Shown: positions 1 to 11,795 of the stretch, one piece after another
How the letters are laid out: every line of letters starts with the position of its first letter
Position numbering within the stretch: the first letter of the stretch is position 1
Program-made: the position numbers and the translations under genes
Notes under the pieces: model-generated
What the model saw: the letters and a program-made list of their open reading frames with translations, nothing else
Databases searched by the model: none
Told to the model about the DNA's origin: nothing
Assembly (NCBI GenBank): GCA_950097015.1
Contig: CATNEN010000033.1
Coordinates: forward strand, 2,852,001-2,916,000
DNA: 64,000 bases
Direction: 5' to 3'
Origin: Macrostomum hystrix
Lineage: Eukaryota; Platyhelminthes; Macrostomidae

Positions 1-160
1 TGTTTTGGGTTGGCCATGGGGACATGCAAGTCAGGGACAAGTGTTTGCATTTTTATTGCATTTTTCCAACAAAATTCAAAGGATATATTACTGCGTGACT
101 GGCAGCAGTGATCTGTGGTAACTGGGCTATGGTTTGTGACCGATTGCCCAAAGCTAACAC

Positions 161-1214
161 TGTGAGAGTTAGATAGAGACTGTGAGAGGTAGATAGAGAC
201 TGTGAGAGTTAGATAGAGACTGTGAGAGTGAGATAGAGACTGTGAGAGTTAGATAGAGACTGTGAGAGGTAGATAGAGACTGTGAGAGTTAGATAGAGAC
301 TGTGAGAGTGAGATAGAGACTGTGAGAGTTAGATAGACACTGTGAGAGTTAGATAGACACTGTGAGAGTTAGATAGAGACTGTGAGAGTTAGATAGAGAC
401 TGTGAGAGTTAGATAGACACTGTGAGAGTTAGATAGAGACTGTGAGAGTTAGATAGACACTGTGAGAGTTAGATAGAGACTGTGAGAGTTAGATAGAGAC
501 TGTGAGAGTGAGATAGAGACTGTGAGAGTTAGAAAGAGACTGTGAGAGTTAGATAGAGACTGTGAGAGTTAGATAGAGACTGTGAGAGGTAGATAGACAC
601 TGTGAGAGTTAGATAGACACTGTGAGAGTTAGATAGAGACTGTGAGAGTTAGATAGACACTGTGAGAGTTAGATAGAGACTGTGAGAGTTAGATAGAGAC
701 TGTGAGAGTTAGATAGAGACTGTGAGAGGTAGATAAAGACTGTGAGAGTTAGATAGACACTGTGAGAGTTAGATAGAGACTGTGAGAGTTAGATAGAGAC
801 TGTGAGAGGGAGATAGAGACTGTGAGAGTGAGATAGAGACTGTGAGAGTTAGATAGACACTGTGAGAGTTAGATAGAGACTGTGAGAGTTAGATAGACAC
901 TGTGAGAGTTAGATAGAGACTGTGAGAGTTAGATAGAGACTGTGAGAGTGAGATAGAGACTGTGAGAGTTAGATAGAGACTGTGAGAGTTAGATAGACAC
1001 TGTGAGAGTTAGAAAGAGACTGTGAGAGTTAGATAGAGACTGTGAGAGGTAGATAGAGACTGTGAGAGTTAGATAGACACTGTGAGATTTAGATAGAGAC
1101 TGTGAGAGTTAGATAGAGACTGTGAGAGTGAGATAGAGACTGTGAGAGTGAAATAGAGACTGTGAGAGTTAGATAGAGACTGTGAGAGTTAGATAGAGAC
1201 TGTGAGAGTTAGAT
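161..1214. repeat. 20-bp minisatellite, about 53 copies
   Basis: The unit TGTGAGAGTTAGATAGAGAC is repeated head to tail with almost no length variation and only a few point variants (GAGTT/GAGGT/GAGTG and GAGAC/GACAC). It lies in intron 3 of the Src-family gene, about 550 bp downstream of its donor. On the gene's sense (minus) strand each unit reads CTAAC followed by CTCTCACAG, which resembles a branch point plus a 3' splice site. Confidence 0.97.
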
Positions 1215-1764
1215 GAATGTGCATAGCGGCTGTATAGCAGCTCTGAGCAGCACTCAGAGGTCAGTAAGCTATAAAGAATGCTGGGAAATGTTTTCAAAAT
1301 GACCGCCCTGAGCAGAGCAATAAATGAAATCCCACTTGCATTTTATCCCACAAAAATTTTACCGCACCTCCCACGCCACCCAGGGCGGTCGGATCAATGA
1401 GCGCTGGCGGTGTCTCTGCTGCTTGGAGGTCAGGAGGGGACACGCAGGCCTGGTTGCTGGGGCCAAGTGAGCAGGCTGGGATTCTACAACTGCCAGTTGG
1501 GGAATGGGAATGCGTGGATTCATTTCCCGGCTTTCCTACCCGACAGGCCAGTGAGTTTGGAGGAGATCTTCTCCAGAATAGTCTCCCCTGATCCCTTCCG
1601 TTACAATCTTCCCCTGAGATTTCCAAAGTGTCAATCATTCATTGTCCAGCTTGAGTCGTGAGGTCAAGTGGGCCCCTAGCAACCAACTCTGGCAAACTTG
1701 TCTCCCGTTGCACTGGCAGCAAATTCTGGCGGAAGCAGAAGACTAAAGCAAGCTCGTTTCTCAC

Positions 1765-1868
1765 CTCGGTGGGTCTCGGACTCGCGCACGAGGAAGGTGC
1801 CCCGCGGATTGCCCAGCATCAGCAGCTGGCGCTCGGCCTCCTTGCGCGACAGCGGACCCAGAAACCAG
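1765..1868 (-). CDS. Src-family gene exon 3: N-terminal part of SH2
   Basis: The 104-nt exon sits between acceptor CCCGCAG and donor GAG|GTGAGA. It encodes WFLGPLSRKEAERQLLMLG followed by NPRGTFLVRESETHR. The NPRGTFLVRES segment is characteristic of Src-family SH2 domains. The exon ends in phase 1, and the continuation is outside the window. Confidence 0.9.
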
Positions 1869-4800
1869 CTGCGGGAGTGGCGGCGTGGCGATGCGAGTTC
1901 GAAATTAGACTAGATTTGGGAGCAACCAACTCTCTGTCCCGTTTGCCCCCGAGGGAATTGCGGATTAACGAACCGAACTGGGGAATTGAAGCCCGGATCT
2001 TAATAATCTGAGACGGAGCTCAGGGGCAAGACGGATTAGTATCTTGTGGGAGAATTTTGTATGGGTCCGTGGACAGACTTTGTGTCCCGCGGCATCAGAG
2101 AAGTACTTTATTGCGCACACTTTCTGAAGGCCGGCTGGGCGTGAAAAGCTGCAAAGAAAACAGGCGCTTGTGCACTTTTAGCACCGCGGTGGGCCGGGTG
2201 GGTCCTCCACAATGTCCTCTCCTTCCCCATTCTGCGGATTCCGTCCGCGCAGATAAAGTGTAGACATCTTGGCCCCCTGCCAAGGCTTTTGAGGGCCGGC
2301 CAGCCATAAAAGCCAATAGGCCGGGCATGTTAGCGAAGGAATTCTGAGCCGGAGACAAGCAGAATCTGTTTGTGTTGCAACTAAACTCGCTATGAATTTT
2401 TTATGTCAATTTTAGAATTTAGTCTGCCCTGAGTGGACTTCAGGCCTTACTGGTTTCTAGCCTTTTGTGCACTCTAGATCCCCAAACCTATATTTCATCT
2501 TAAATCCCCTCCATCTAACTGTCTAACTCGTGATCTCACTCTTGTCTACTCAAACAATGTCCCTTCTGCACATCACTTGTCCCCTACCCCTCCCAAGCTG
2601 TCTCCTTCTCCCCCTCTACTTGTCTCCTTCTCCCCCTCTACTTGTCTCCTTCTCCCCTCTACTTGTCTCCTTCTCCCCCTCTACTTGTCTCCTTCTCCGC
2701 TCTACTTCTCTCCTTCTCTCCTCTACTTGTCTCCTTCTCTCCTCTACTTGTCTCCTTCTCCCCTCTACTTGTCTCCTTCTCCCCCTCTACTTGTCTCCTT
2801 CTCCCCTCTACTTGTCTCCTTCTCCCCTCTACTTGTCTCCTTCTCTCCTCTATTTGTTTCCTTCTCCCCTCTACTTGTCTCCTTCTCCCCTCTACTTGTC
2901 TCCTTCTCCCCTCTACTTGTCTCCTTCTCCCCTCTACTTGTCTCCTTCTCCCCTCTACTTGTCTCCTTCTCCCCTCTATTTGTTTCCTTCTCCCCTCTAC
3001 TTGTCTCCTTCTCTCCTCTACTTGTCTCCTTCTCCCCTCTACTTGTCTCCTTCTCCCCTCTATTTGTTTCCTTCTCCCCTCTACTTGTCTCCTTCTCCCC
3101 CTCTACTTGTCTCCTTCTCTCCTCTACTTGTCTCCTTCTCCCCTCTACTTGTCTCCTTCTCCCCTCTACTTGTCTCCTTCTCCCCTCTACTTCAAGCCAG
3201 AAAATGCAGGCTGGCAGGCCTCACAGTGGGGGCAAGTGTGCAGGCAGCTTCAAAAACTGCCTTCAAGATTCGAGGACTGAAAAAACGGATAACGAAAGAA
3301 AAACAGTATACCAAAGACCAGTAGCCGTGGGGGATATTTGGGGATATGGGGGGATATTATCCCGAAAACTGCCTCATCTCTCGATCTATCAGCCCCGCGG
3401 CGGCCTTTGATAAGGCGAAGCGGAAAGCATCGCTGCGCAAATCAATTCAACCAGAGAATTATGGCGACTGTGCATATCGAACAGTGCAGATGATGCCCGC
3501 CAGACACTGGCCTGTGCTCCTAGTCCATTAGTTACTGGCGTGTCTCTGCCTGGCTTCCTACGTGCGCTGTTGTCTGCTGTGCGAATCCTCCTGCCCCATC
3601 GAATATTAGATTATCATAGGCTATTTCGCTGATGATATTTATATCACTCTCCCTGACCGAATCTGGATTAGACCTGAACCCAGCCTGAACTGATCTGAAT
3701 TAGACCTGAACCCAGCCTGAACTGATCTGGATTAGACCTGAACCCAGCCTGAACTGATCTGAATTAGACCTGAACCCAGCCTCAACTGATCTGAACCCAG
3801 CCTGAACTGATCTGAATTAGACCTGAACCCAGCCTGAACTGATCTGAATTAGACCTGAACCCAGCCTGAACTGATCTGAATTAGACCTGAACCCAGCCTG
3901 AACTGATCTGAATTAGACCTGAACCCAGCCTCAACTGATCTGAACCCAGCCTGAACTGATCTGAATTAGACCTGAACCCAGCCTGAACTGATCTGAATTA
4001 GACCTGAACCCAGCCTGAACTGATCTGAATTAGACCTGAACCCAGCCTCAACTGATCTGAATTAGAACTGAACCCAGCCTGAACTGATCTGAATTAGACC
4101 TGAACCCCCTTACAAAGACATTTTCATTTTTACTTGCAAAGTAAACTAGCTACTAGTGCACTGATATTGCTGGCACATTGTGAGTAATGAAGTGACAATG
4201 TGATGATTTAATGGCCAGGCCGCGATGTCAAATTGATCTAGTTGCCGAGTGGGCCAGGTTCTGACGACCTGTTCCCGGCTGAAGTCTTTCTGAGTGCGGC
4301 ATGGGCACTGGACTTTATGAGCCATGCATAATTGATTGCTAGCGGCCAATTTGGCCGCCAAATTTCTGCCCGGACAGAACTCATTGCTTATAGTCACCCT
4401 CTGCGTCCGCAGATCAATTGGGAAGCTTAACTGAACTACTGTGGGTCTACTATTGCTTGAGCACGAGTATATAATTGCCTGAGTAGGTGTCTACTATTGC
4501 TTGAGCACGAGTATACAATTGCCTGAGTAGGTGTCTACTATTGCTTGAGCACGAGTATACAATTGCCTGAGTAGGTGTCTACTATTGCTTGAGCACGAGT
4601 ATACAATTGCCTGAGTAGGTGTCTACTATTGCCTGAATAGTGTCTACTATTGCCTGAATAGTGTCTACTATTGCCTGAATAGTGTCTACTATTGCCTGAG
4701 TAGGTGTCTACTTTTGCCTGAATAGTGTCTACTATTGCCTGAATAGTGTCTACTATTGCCTGAGTAGGTGTCTACTTTTGCCTGAGTAGGTGTCTACTAT

Positions 4801-7800
4801 TGCCTGAGTAGGTGTCTACTTTTGCCTGAGTAGGTGTCTACTATTGCCTGAATAGTGTCTACTATTGCCTGAATAGTGTCTACTATTGCCTGAGTAGGTG
4901 TCTACTTTTGCCTGAGTAGGTGTCTACTATTGCCTGAGTAGGTGTCTACTTTTGCCTGAGTAGGTGTCTACTATTGCCTGAATAGTGTCTACTATTGCCT
5001 GAATAGTGTCTACTATTGCCTGAGTAGTGTCTACTACTTCCTGAGTAGGTGTCTACTATTGCCTGAATAGGTGTCTACTATTACTTGAGTAGTGTCTACT
5101 ATTGCCTGAGTAGGTTTCTACTATTACCTGAGTAGGTGTCTACTATTGCCTGAGTAGGTGTCTACTATTGCCTGAGTAGGTGTCTACTATTGCCTGAGTA
5201 GGTGTCTACTATTGCCTGAGTAGGTGTCTACTATTACCTGAGTAGGTGTCTAGTATTGACTGAGTAGGTGTCTACTGTTGCCTGAGTTGTTTCAACCATA
5301 GTCTGAGTAGTGTCTCTATTGCTTGAGCAGTGTGTACTATTGCCTCATTTTTTATAAATAGACCTAAATTGCACTATAAAGCAACTCATTTTTTAAAGTC
5401 TGCACGACTCTGTCAGGAGATTAAACATGCCCTCACAACAATGAAAGTCAGGCAAACAGACCCGGACTCACATAAGAGAAATCTACGTCTACAGAAGCAG
5501 AAAAAAGGAAAAACATTCAAATAAAAAAGGCCAACATAATGTTCCCATTGGCTTTTACTCCACAGATAAGGAAAAGGGCGCAGGCCGCTGCTCCGTCTGG
5601 GAAGTGACGAGACGGGCAGATAAAAGGGTGGCGGATGTCATCCACTCACAGCCTGACAGTTTGAAAGGACCATCAACCCCTACCCACCTAACATTTGGCC
5701 AGCCTCCATAGACCTGCCAGTACTTGCCAGACAGGAAGCAGGTCAGCGCGACCTCCCACTGCATTCCATTCCATCCCATGTCTGAACTTCTTATCAGGCC
5801 CCCCCAGACCTGACTCCACTGGCCTGCTGCCAGATGCGAGTGCGCTTGGCACTATCGGCATTTCATCTGGCAGATTCTGCTTTGCCATTAATCTGCCGTA
5901 TATCCTAGAAGAGCTACCGGGAACCGGGCTACCGGGAACCGGGCTACCGGGAACCGGGCTACCGGGAACCGGGCTACCGGGAACCGGGCTACCGGGAACC
6001 GGGCTTACCTGTTAGCCTCCATCGAGTTGTGAGTGGCCACCAGGGCACTGGGAATGTAGCCACGTGTTTTGGTTTTCCGGTGATCCACCAGCCACCAGTC
6101 GGCCTCTCTGCAACAGGGTCGGATTGTTTGCATAATTAATTAAAAAGAAAAGTCCTTAAGACTTTCACATCCTCAAATCAGGTGGGATAATTATTGCTAT
6201 ACATTTTTTCATTAATTCATGTAGGATTAATTATCATCCACGATTTCCAGATGATCAACTCAGTAGAGATAATAATCCTCACAATTTCCCAACCCCCATA
6301 CTTCTGAGGTGGGATAATCTGAGCAGGCAATAGAATTGTTCGTTTGTTAGGCAGACCGTCTCCCGCTGACTGTTTGCAGCCCTTAAACGCCGCGGCCAAA
6401 AATAATAATAATCGCACTGGTTGCCATGGCGACCCATACACAGCTCAGCGGCGGAAAGAAATCTCGCATTCGCCTGGGCGATGCAAAGCCGCGGCTGCTG
6501 CCGTTGCTGCGGGAATATATTTTTAAGCGAATCTCCACCCGCCTGAACTAATGCTGGCTCACACGAGCTCAGTAAAGAGTCGGCAGCGCACTTCAATGCA
6601 GTCATCGCTGCCAGCCAACCCGCCCCCGCATCCGATCGGAGAGAGGGGCGGCGAGAGGAGGCGGCGGAGGGGGAGGTGGGGCAGACAAATGACTGGCAGA
6701 CAAAGAGAATAATGGGATTTCTCAATTTGGACTGGAGGGAGGGCGTCTGCATACCTCAGAGTAAAACACAGGCGTGGTCCGCTGTGTGAGCAGGCAATGA
6801 GACCAAATCTAGCAGCGACTGTGTTTGTCTGCTTTGAGTATTTTACTCAATATAGTGCGAGTTCATGGGCCGCCAAGAACTTTGTGACCTCGGTTTAAGC
6901 TTCGGCAGGCAAATGGGCGATTCTCATGGTTGAAAAAATGAGAACCGAGGGTGACCGAATCAGGCACTGGGGAAACAGCTGGGCCAGCCCAACCTGCCGT
7001 TCTCCCCTGCTGCTCGACAGTGAAAGAAAATGCGAAATTGAGCTCGCCACTCCCACCTCCTCGCCGCCTTTTTATCTTGCCTTTATTCTCAACTCTCTAG
7101 CCTCTCATTCTCGCCATTCTGATTTCGCATTCTGGCCGTGTCAGTCAACCAGGCGCCTCTCTCTGAAGCTCCTTTTCCTGCTCCCAAATCCCAACCCGGT
7201 GGGCTGGCCTCGCCCAGACGTTGGCGCTAGAGGAAGCGCAGTAAAGAAGCAAATCTGGTATCCGACTGAGGGGGCTGGCGCTGAGGATTAGGGAAGAGGG
7301 CGAAATGAAGCTCTGGAATCACAGCCCGGCCACTGAGTGTGTGTTTCTGTGCGCGTCTGACAAGGGGAGGGGTGACTACTGCATTAATATATATGCACTG
7401 CAGCATCATCTGCGCACACACACACATGCCGCTGACAAAGCCGGCATACTTTTAGCTCTGCAGCTGCATTAACGCCCGCAGTGGGAGGGTCCGACACGCA
7501 GAGAGGGATGGGAACAAGGGGGGGCCCTGACGGATCCCGCTAGGCTTAATTCCCATCCTGCCCGCTAATTCTGCTCTGATTCGCCCTTTAACAGTCCAAG
7601 GCATCCTGACACGAGACAGACGCAGCAACGGCAGCAGCAGTCAGTCTGAACTATGTGCAAGTTGAAGAATGCGGCCCGCTGTGTTTCTGCCTCTCCTAAC
7701 AGCCCCTTTTCCGTAGCATTAGAGCAGCGATACGCACAATTATTCCCAATGCTGACATGCGGGATCCCCCAGGAGTTGAGAGTCGACGCCACGGATGGGA

Positions 7801-9694
7801 GGCCAGCGGGAGGGGGGAGAGAGGGCGAGGCGAGAGAGGCTGCAGACCAGTCGACCATAAATTTTGAGCACAGTTGCAGCGAAGGCGTTGCCAAAGCTCT
7901 TCCCTCCTTGGTTGCAGCTACCGCCGCCCACCCCGTGGGGCGTGCTTGCACAGCACAACACACTCTACGCCAGCGTATAAACACAGTTTTGTAATGCTTA
8001 TACTAGCCCATATAGGGCTTGGGGAAGCAGAGGTCCGCACTCGCCCAGAGGGTGGGGGAGATGGCGGCCGACCCAGTTGGCAGACAGCCAAGTCTACAGC
8101 ACGACAGCAGGCGCACAATGGATTCAATGCCGACTTAGTTGTGAGCTGTGCGGTGCGTGAGACCCGGCGATCTGTCTGTGCTGTCTGGGCTCGGGTCTGC
8201 GACGGCCTATCAGCCGCTGCTGAAGCACTTTTAGTTTTTACACGCTTCATTATGCCACGGCTTGGCAATAAAGTTGTCCTCATCCTGACAGAGCACTAAT
8301 CTCAATCCAATCAAGCGTACTCAAACAAATGCAGACAGCCAACTGTCGCCGCTGCTGCTGCTGCTGCTTACATCGACCCTAGCTTAATCAGTGAGCTGTT
8401 CCGATGACAGACAACCACAAACACAGAGAGAGAAGGGGCCTAATTTGATGCCAAGTAGAAAATTAAGGCCGCACAAATCATTGCCAAATTGGCTGATTGC
8501 CTATCAATCAAACAACATTGCCAAAGCCGTACAGTAAAAAACTGTCAGGGCTGACTAGTTTTTAGACATTTTAATTAAAATTTAGCCTTTACCTACGGTT
8601 AGAAATCTACGAGTAATTTTGCCTTCAATTTTTTTAACATTCTCTACCTCAAAATCTAAGTCTCCGTTTGCAAATTGTGGGGATATTGGCACTCAATTGT
8701 TGGGAAACTGGCACTCAATCAGCTGGAAACTGGCACTCAATCAGCTGGAAACTGGCACTCAATCAGCTGGAAACTGGCACTCAATCAGCTGGAAACTGGC
8801 ACTCAATCAGCTGGAAACTGGCACTCAATCAGCTGGAAACTGGCACTCAATCAGCTGGAAACTGGCACTCAATCAACTGGCACTCAATCAGCTGGAAACT
8901 GGCACTCAATCAGCTGGAAACTGGCACTCAATCAGCTGGAAACTGACACTCAATCAGCTGGAAACTGGCACTCAATCAGCTGGAAACTGGCACTCAATCA
9001 GCTGGAAACTGGCACTCAATCAGCTGGAAACTGGCACTCAATCAGCTGGAAACTGGCACTCAATCAGCTGGAAACTGGCACTCAATCAGCTGGAAACTGG
9101 CACTCAATCAGCTGGAAACTGGCACTCAATCAGCTGGAAACTGGCACTCAATCAGTGCACCAAAACTTACACAGCCTCAACCAAGCTCAAGATGTCGCCG
9201 GTTTCAAAGGAGACTTCGCCTTCGGTGCGGGCCGCATAGTTGAAAATGGCAACCAGCAGGGTGACCGGGGGCTGCTGACCGCCGCCATCGCCGCCGCAGT
9301 ACTGCGGCTGCTGCTGCTGCTGCGGCGGCGGCTGCTTTAGCGAGGAACTGCGGCTCGAGTTGAGAATCAGTGGCACGGGAGTGCTGTTGTTGCAGGACCT
9401 CCGGCAAGGACTTTCCGACTGCTGCTGCTGCTGCTGAGCCGCTGAAGCTCGCCTTGCCTGTGGCGATTGCAACGCGTGCTGCGGACTGCTGTTTCGGCTG
9501 GAGCCAGTCACGAGCTGATGATGCCTCGATGGAGTTCCGTGCAACGGTTGCTGCTGCTGCTGCTGCTGCTGCAGAGCGTCTTCTTTCAGTTTGTCTGCCG
9601 AGTCGGCCTGTTTAAAAGATCGCGGCTTCGCAGTTGGAGACGATACGCTTGCCGGATCGTGTAGCTCCTTCTGGCGGGTGGCGCAGCCGCCCAT
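1765..9694 (-). CDS. Src-family non-receptor tyrosine kinase, 5' part of gene (SH3 and start of SH2)
   Basis: Three exons are visible: 9171-9694, 6009-6107 and 1765-1868, all with GT-AG junctions and matching phases. The start at 9694 is chosen because it gives MGGCATRQ: Gly2 with Thr6 fits N-myristoylation and Cys4 fits palmitoylation. An in-frame ATG 12 codons upstream would bury this signal. A unique region of about 143 residues with three polyglutamine tracts follows. SH3 begins near residue 144 (AIFNYAA in the ALYDY position) and is completed by exon 2 (EADWWLVDH, GYIPSALV). Exon 3 opens SH2 with SWFLGPLSRKEAERQLL and GTFLVRESETHR, keeping the FLVR arginine that binds phosphotyrosine. 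The last splice falls just before the Gly-Ala-Tyr-Cys position of Src SH2 domains. The rest of SH2 and the kinase domain lie beyond position 1. In the family such proteins act at the inner face of the plasma membrane in receptor signalling. The kinase domain is not seen, so an FRK/BRK-like member is possible. Confidence 0.88.
2600..3192. repeat. 21-bp polypyrimidine/polypurine minisatellite, about 28 copies
   Basis: The unit CTACTTGTCTCCTTCTCCCC (20-22 bp variants) is repeated in intron 2 of the Src-family gene. The plus strand is almost pure pyrimidine, so the sense strand is purine rich. Long frames across it in several phases are repeat translations and not genes. Confidence 0.95.
3659..4107. 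repeat. 32-bp minisatellite, about 14 copies
   Basis: The unit contains GAATTAGACCTGAACCCAGC followed by CTGAACTGATCT. A few copies are shortened by 12 bp. It lies in intron 2 of the Src-family gene. Confidence 0.94.
4447..5320. repeat. Composite minisatellite of 20-22-bp units with a 42-bp higher-order start
   Basis: The core is GTCTACTATTGCCTGAGTAG. The first part (about 4447-4620) alternates two diverged core units as a 42-bp higher-order repeat, one carrying GAGCACGAGTATACAATTGC. The rest is a mosaic of AATAG, GAGTAG and GAGTAGG variants. It lies in intron 2 of the Src-family gene. Confidence 0.93.
5914..6005. repeat. 15-bp array abutting a splice donor, about 6 copies
   Basis: Six copies of CTACCGGGAACCGGG end 3-4 bp from the exon 2 donor of the Src-family gene. 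On the sense strand the unit GGTAGCCCGGTTCCC is nearly identical to the donor itself (GTAAGCCCGG). The array therefore appears to be grown from the splice site. Confidence 0.95.
6009..6107 (-). CDS. Src-family gene exon 2: second half of SH3
   Basis: The 99-nt exon encodes EADWWLVDHRKTKTRGYIPS and on to the SH3-SH2 linker. DWW and GYIPS are the classic ligand-groove motifs of Src SH3. The acceptor TTGCAG ends at 6108 and the donor AG|GTAAGC starts at 6008. The donor runs almost directly into a 15-bp repeat array. Confidence 0.88.
6108..8687. other. Intron 1 of Src-family gene, unique part
   Basis: I see no further exon, RNA gene or transposon here. The sequence is mostly unique, with a short CTG run near 8352-8369. 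Confidence 0.5.
8688..9155. repeat. 22-bp minisatellite 15 bp downstream of a splice donor, about 21 copies
   Basis: The unit GGCACTCAATCAGCTGGAAA plus CT is nearly perfectly conserved through the array; one copy is truncated near 8877. It occupies the very start of intron 1 of the Src-family gene. Homogeneity suggests recent expansion. Confidence 0.97.
9171..9694 (-). CDS. Src-family gene exon 1: lipidated N-terminus, polyQ unique region, first half of SH3
   Basis: This exon encodes 174 codons plus two bases, ending at donor GT|GTAAGT. Polyglutamine tracts are encoded mostly by CAG/CTG triplet runs near 9302-9325, 9419-9436 and 9549-9572. The acidic SH3 segment TEGEVSFETGDILSL near the end is typical of the RT loop. 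A 22-bp minisatellite begins 15 bp after the donor. Confidence 0.87.
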
Positions 9695-10836
9695 GCCGGT
9701 GTTCGCCCTGACAACTATCGCGACAGCCAAACAGGCTTAGGAAAACAGCGCGACAGCACAGTTGGTCTTTCGATCCTCACGCTGAGACCCTCTGGACAAA
9801 GAGCTGTCAAAACAGTCTGGTGCCAAAGCCTACTTGGCGAAGAGAGAGGCAGGCGGCCGTCCCCTTGCCCGGACCAGCAAGAAGTCGGCTTTGCCCTGTC
9901 TGGTCCTCTTGCGTATTAGGAGCGGGTCTTGCTCTTTGGTCTGCCTTGTGTGCCAGTGTGCGCCACGGCCTGGATCAATATAAATGTGAGCGGAGGGGAG
10001 GGGCAGCCGCGCGGGTGTTGAAAAGTTGAGGGAGTGGGGTGGGGCGCAGCGCACGGCGTGTGAGGACACGCGAAGTCAGTCTCAATAATCTTCTATTAAA
10101 ACTTGAAAGGGAAAAGCAATAGTAGTGGGGGAGGAGGCAGCCGGGGTAACCCCCGAAATTTTAGCCAGCCAATCCGACACATGAGCGCGTCGCCCCCTTG
10201 TGCTAAAAATAGATCTGGGGAATGCTAGAGCCCGATTTAAATCACAAATGCCATGTTCTATTGCCTCTACTAGTTAAATTAGTAGAATGGAAAGGCCATT
10301 ATCTTATGAATATAGTTGTTTCTGAACATAGAAACTGAGCACACGTTTCCGAAGCCTGGCTTGTTGGCCCATAGACAGCTCCCCGCCAAATCCCAAATTA
10401 GCGGACCAATGCGAGTGTATAGGCTGACTGTTTGTCTCATATACCTTCAGTTTATTAGATTTTTCAGTCTATTCATCAATAGTTATAGGTCTGTGCAGCT
10501 GTACAGAGAGCTCATAGATAATATTGCAATGTAAGTGTGCTATGTGTATAATGCATGCGTCTAATTCAATGCATGCGTTATAATGTTTGTACATGCACAA
10601 GGGATAGAACGTAAAGGGAAGTTCTCTTTTGGGCGCAATTTTACATGTATTGTAAGTTTGCACTGCGAGAGTGCATGGATTGTAAGCAATTAAGAGACTA
10701 GAGAGAGGGTAGTTCTGATTTCTGTCGGTGCAGGGCAATTGCATCCAAGTCGTATACAAAAGGCCAGACGATAAGCAGTGCGTGGCTGATAGTCAGAAAG
10801 CTGCAAGTTTGACGCCGCTTGAAGATCAGTTTTGAA
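9695..10836. other. Intergenic / presumed 5' region of the Src-family gene
   Basis: This interval lies upstream of the divergent Src-family start and the helical gene at 10837. It is GC rich near 9800-10200 and AT rich near 10500-10700. I could not place a TATA box or other promoter element with confidence. Confidence 0.35.
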
Positions 10837-11519
10837 ATGGCTGGCGTCAATAGGATCATGACAAACTTAAGTGGCGCTGTCAGGGGCTGTGTAGATGTCA
10901 TCAAGGAGTTCCTGGATGTGTTCGGCAATGAGCTGGCCGTGCTGACAAAGTCGGAAAGTAAAATCGACACGTTAATCAGGGCAGAGCTCACCTCTATGAA
11001 CAGGGAGTGCCGAACAACCGTAGAAAGGTTCCAGCATCATTGCGTGAGCTTTTTGAACAATTGGGATCAGCTGCAATCGGAAGTGAAGAGAGGAATCGAT
11101 CCTAGAGCCTTTCACTCCAGAATGAGAAATCTGCTTGCCACTGCAAACCCGCTCAACATGCTCTACGGCGAACTGCAGGGCAAGCTACATGAAGCTCTAG
11201 CTAAGGCTACAAGACTCATTGAAGAGTGCAAGCTGAACTCCAATGACGCCAAGGAGTCGAGTTCGAGCACAGTTGTTAAAATGGGCGTCGATGCGCTCGG
11301 GATGAGCCGGTTAGCTGCCTTCATGGCCGCGCTGTCAGGCTCCGTGCTGTTGCCGATTATGCTCAACACTGGCGCCTTTTCGCATTCAAGGCCTACGATC
11401 GCATCGGGCGTCTGAATGAGCTGATTGCATCATTGAAGGACCACATGGCTCAGCTGGAGAACAAGGCTGATCAGCTCAACGAATTGGCTGACGGCATGGC
11501 TCATCAGCCAATCAATTAA
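10837..11519 (+). pseudogene. Unrecognised alpha-helical protein gene with a one-base frameshift
   Basis: From the ATG at 10837 an intronless frame of 192 codons runs to a stop at 11413-11415. It is predicted to be helical, with MAGVNRIMTNLSGAV at the start, a long amphipathic middle and a hydrophobic stretch (MSRLAAFMAALSGSVLLPIM) near the end. A second frame then carries on as a clear coiled coil (RLNELIASLKDHM, QLENKADQLNELAD) to a TAA at 11517-11519. The two frames differ by one base, and the run of four T at 11377-11380 is the likely site. I do not recognise the family. The order helix, hydrophobic segment, coiled coil is a visible feature, not a function. It may be a young pseudogene, a homopolymer sequencing error or an allele. 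No transposon ends were found around it. Confidence 0.5.
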
Positions 11520-11537
11520 TCAATCAATCAATTAATC

Positions 11538-11540
<3 letters not shown>

Positions 11541-11570
<30 letters not shown>
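11541..11570. repeat. (ATCT)n microsatellite
   Basis: About seven copies of ATCT follow ATCAATCAATCA just after the helical gene. A short TAGTATT repeat lies at about 11594-11618. Confidence 0.85.
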
Positions 11571-11645
11571 ATATCTAATACCTGTGGTGTTTAGTATTTA
11601 GTATTTAGTATTTAGTATCTGTGGTGCTACTTGAAAGCGAATATA

Positions 11646-11778
11646 CCTTTTTGCAATTGAATTCGCCGAAACTGCAAAACAATTCCCCATAGAAGCCAAT
11701 GTGGTCTAAAAATAGTAAGCCCATAGAAATTAAGCTAAAATTCGAGATTGAATTCGCCGAAATTGCATTTGAATTCGC
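11646..11778 (+). repeat. Left terminal inverted repeat
   Basis: 133 bp, with subterminal repeats of the word GAATTCGCCGAAA near 11661 and 11751. Pairs with 13047-13179. Confidence 0.92.
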
Positions 11779-11795
11779 ACTGGTGACGTGTCTAT

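Noticed and set aside
2530-3410. Long Leu/Ser/Pro-rich frames
   Set aside because: They are translations of a 21-bp intronic minisatellite in all three phases.
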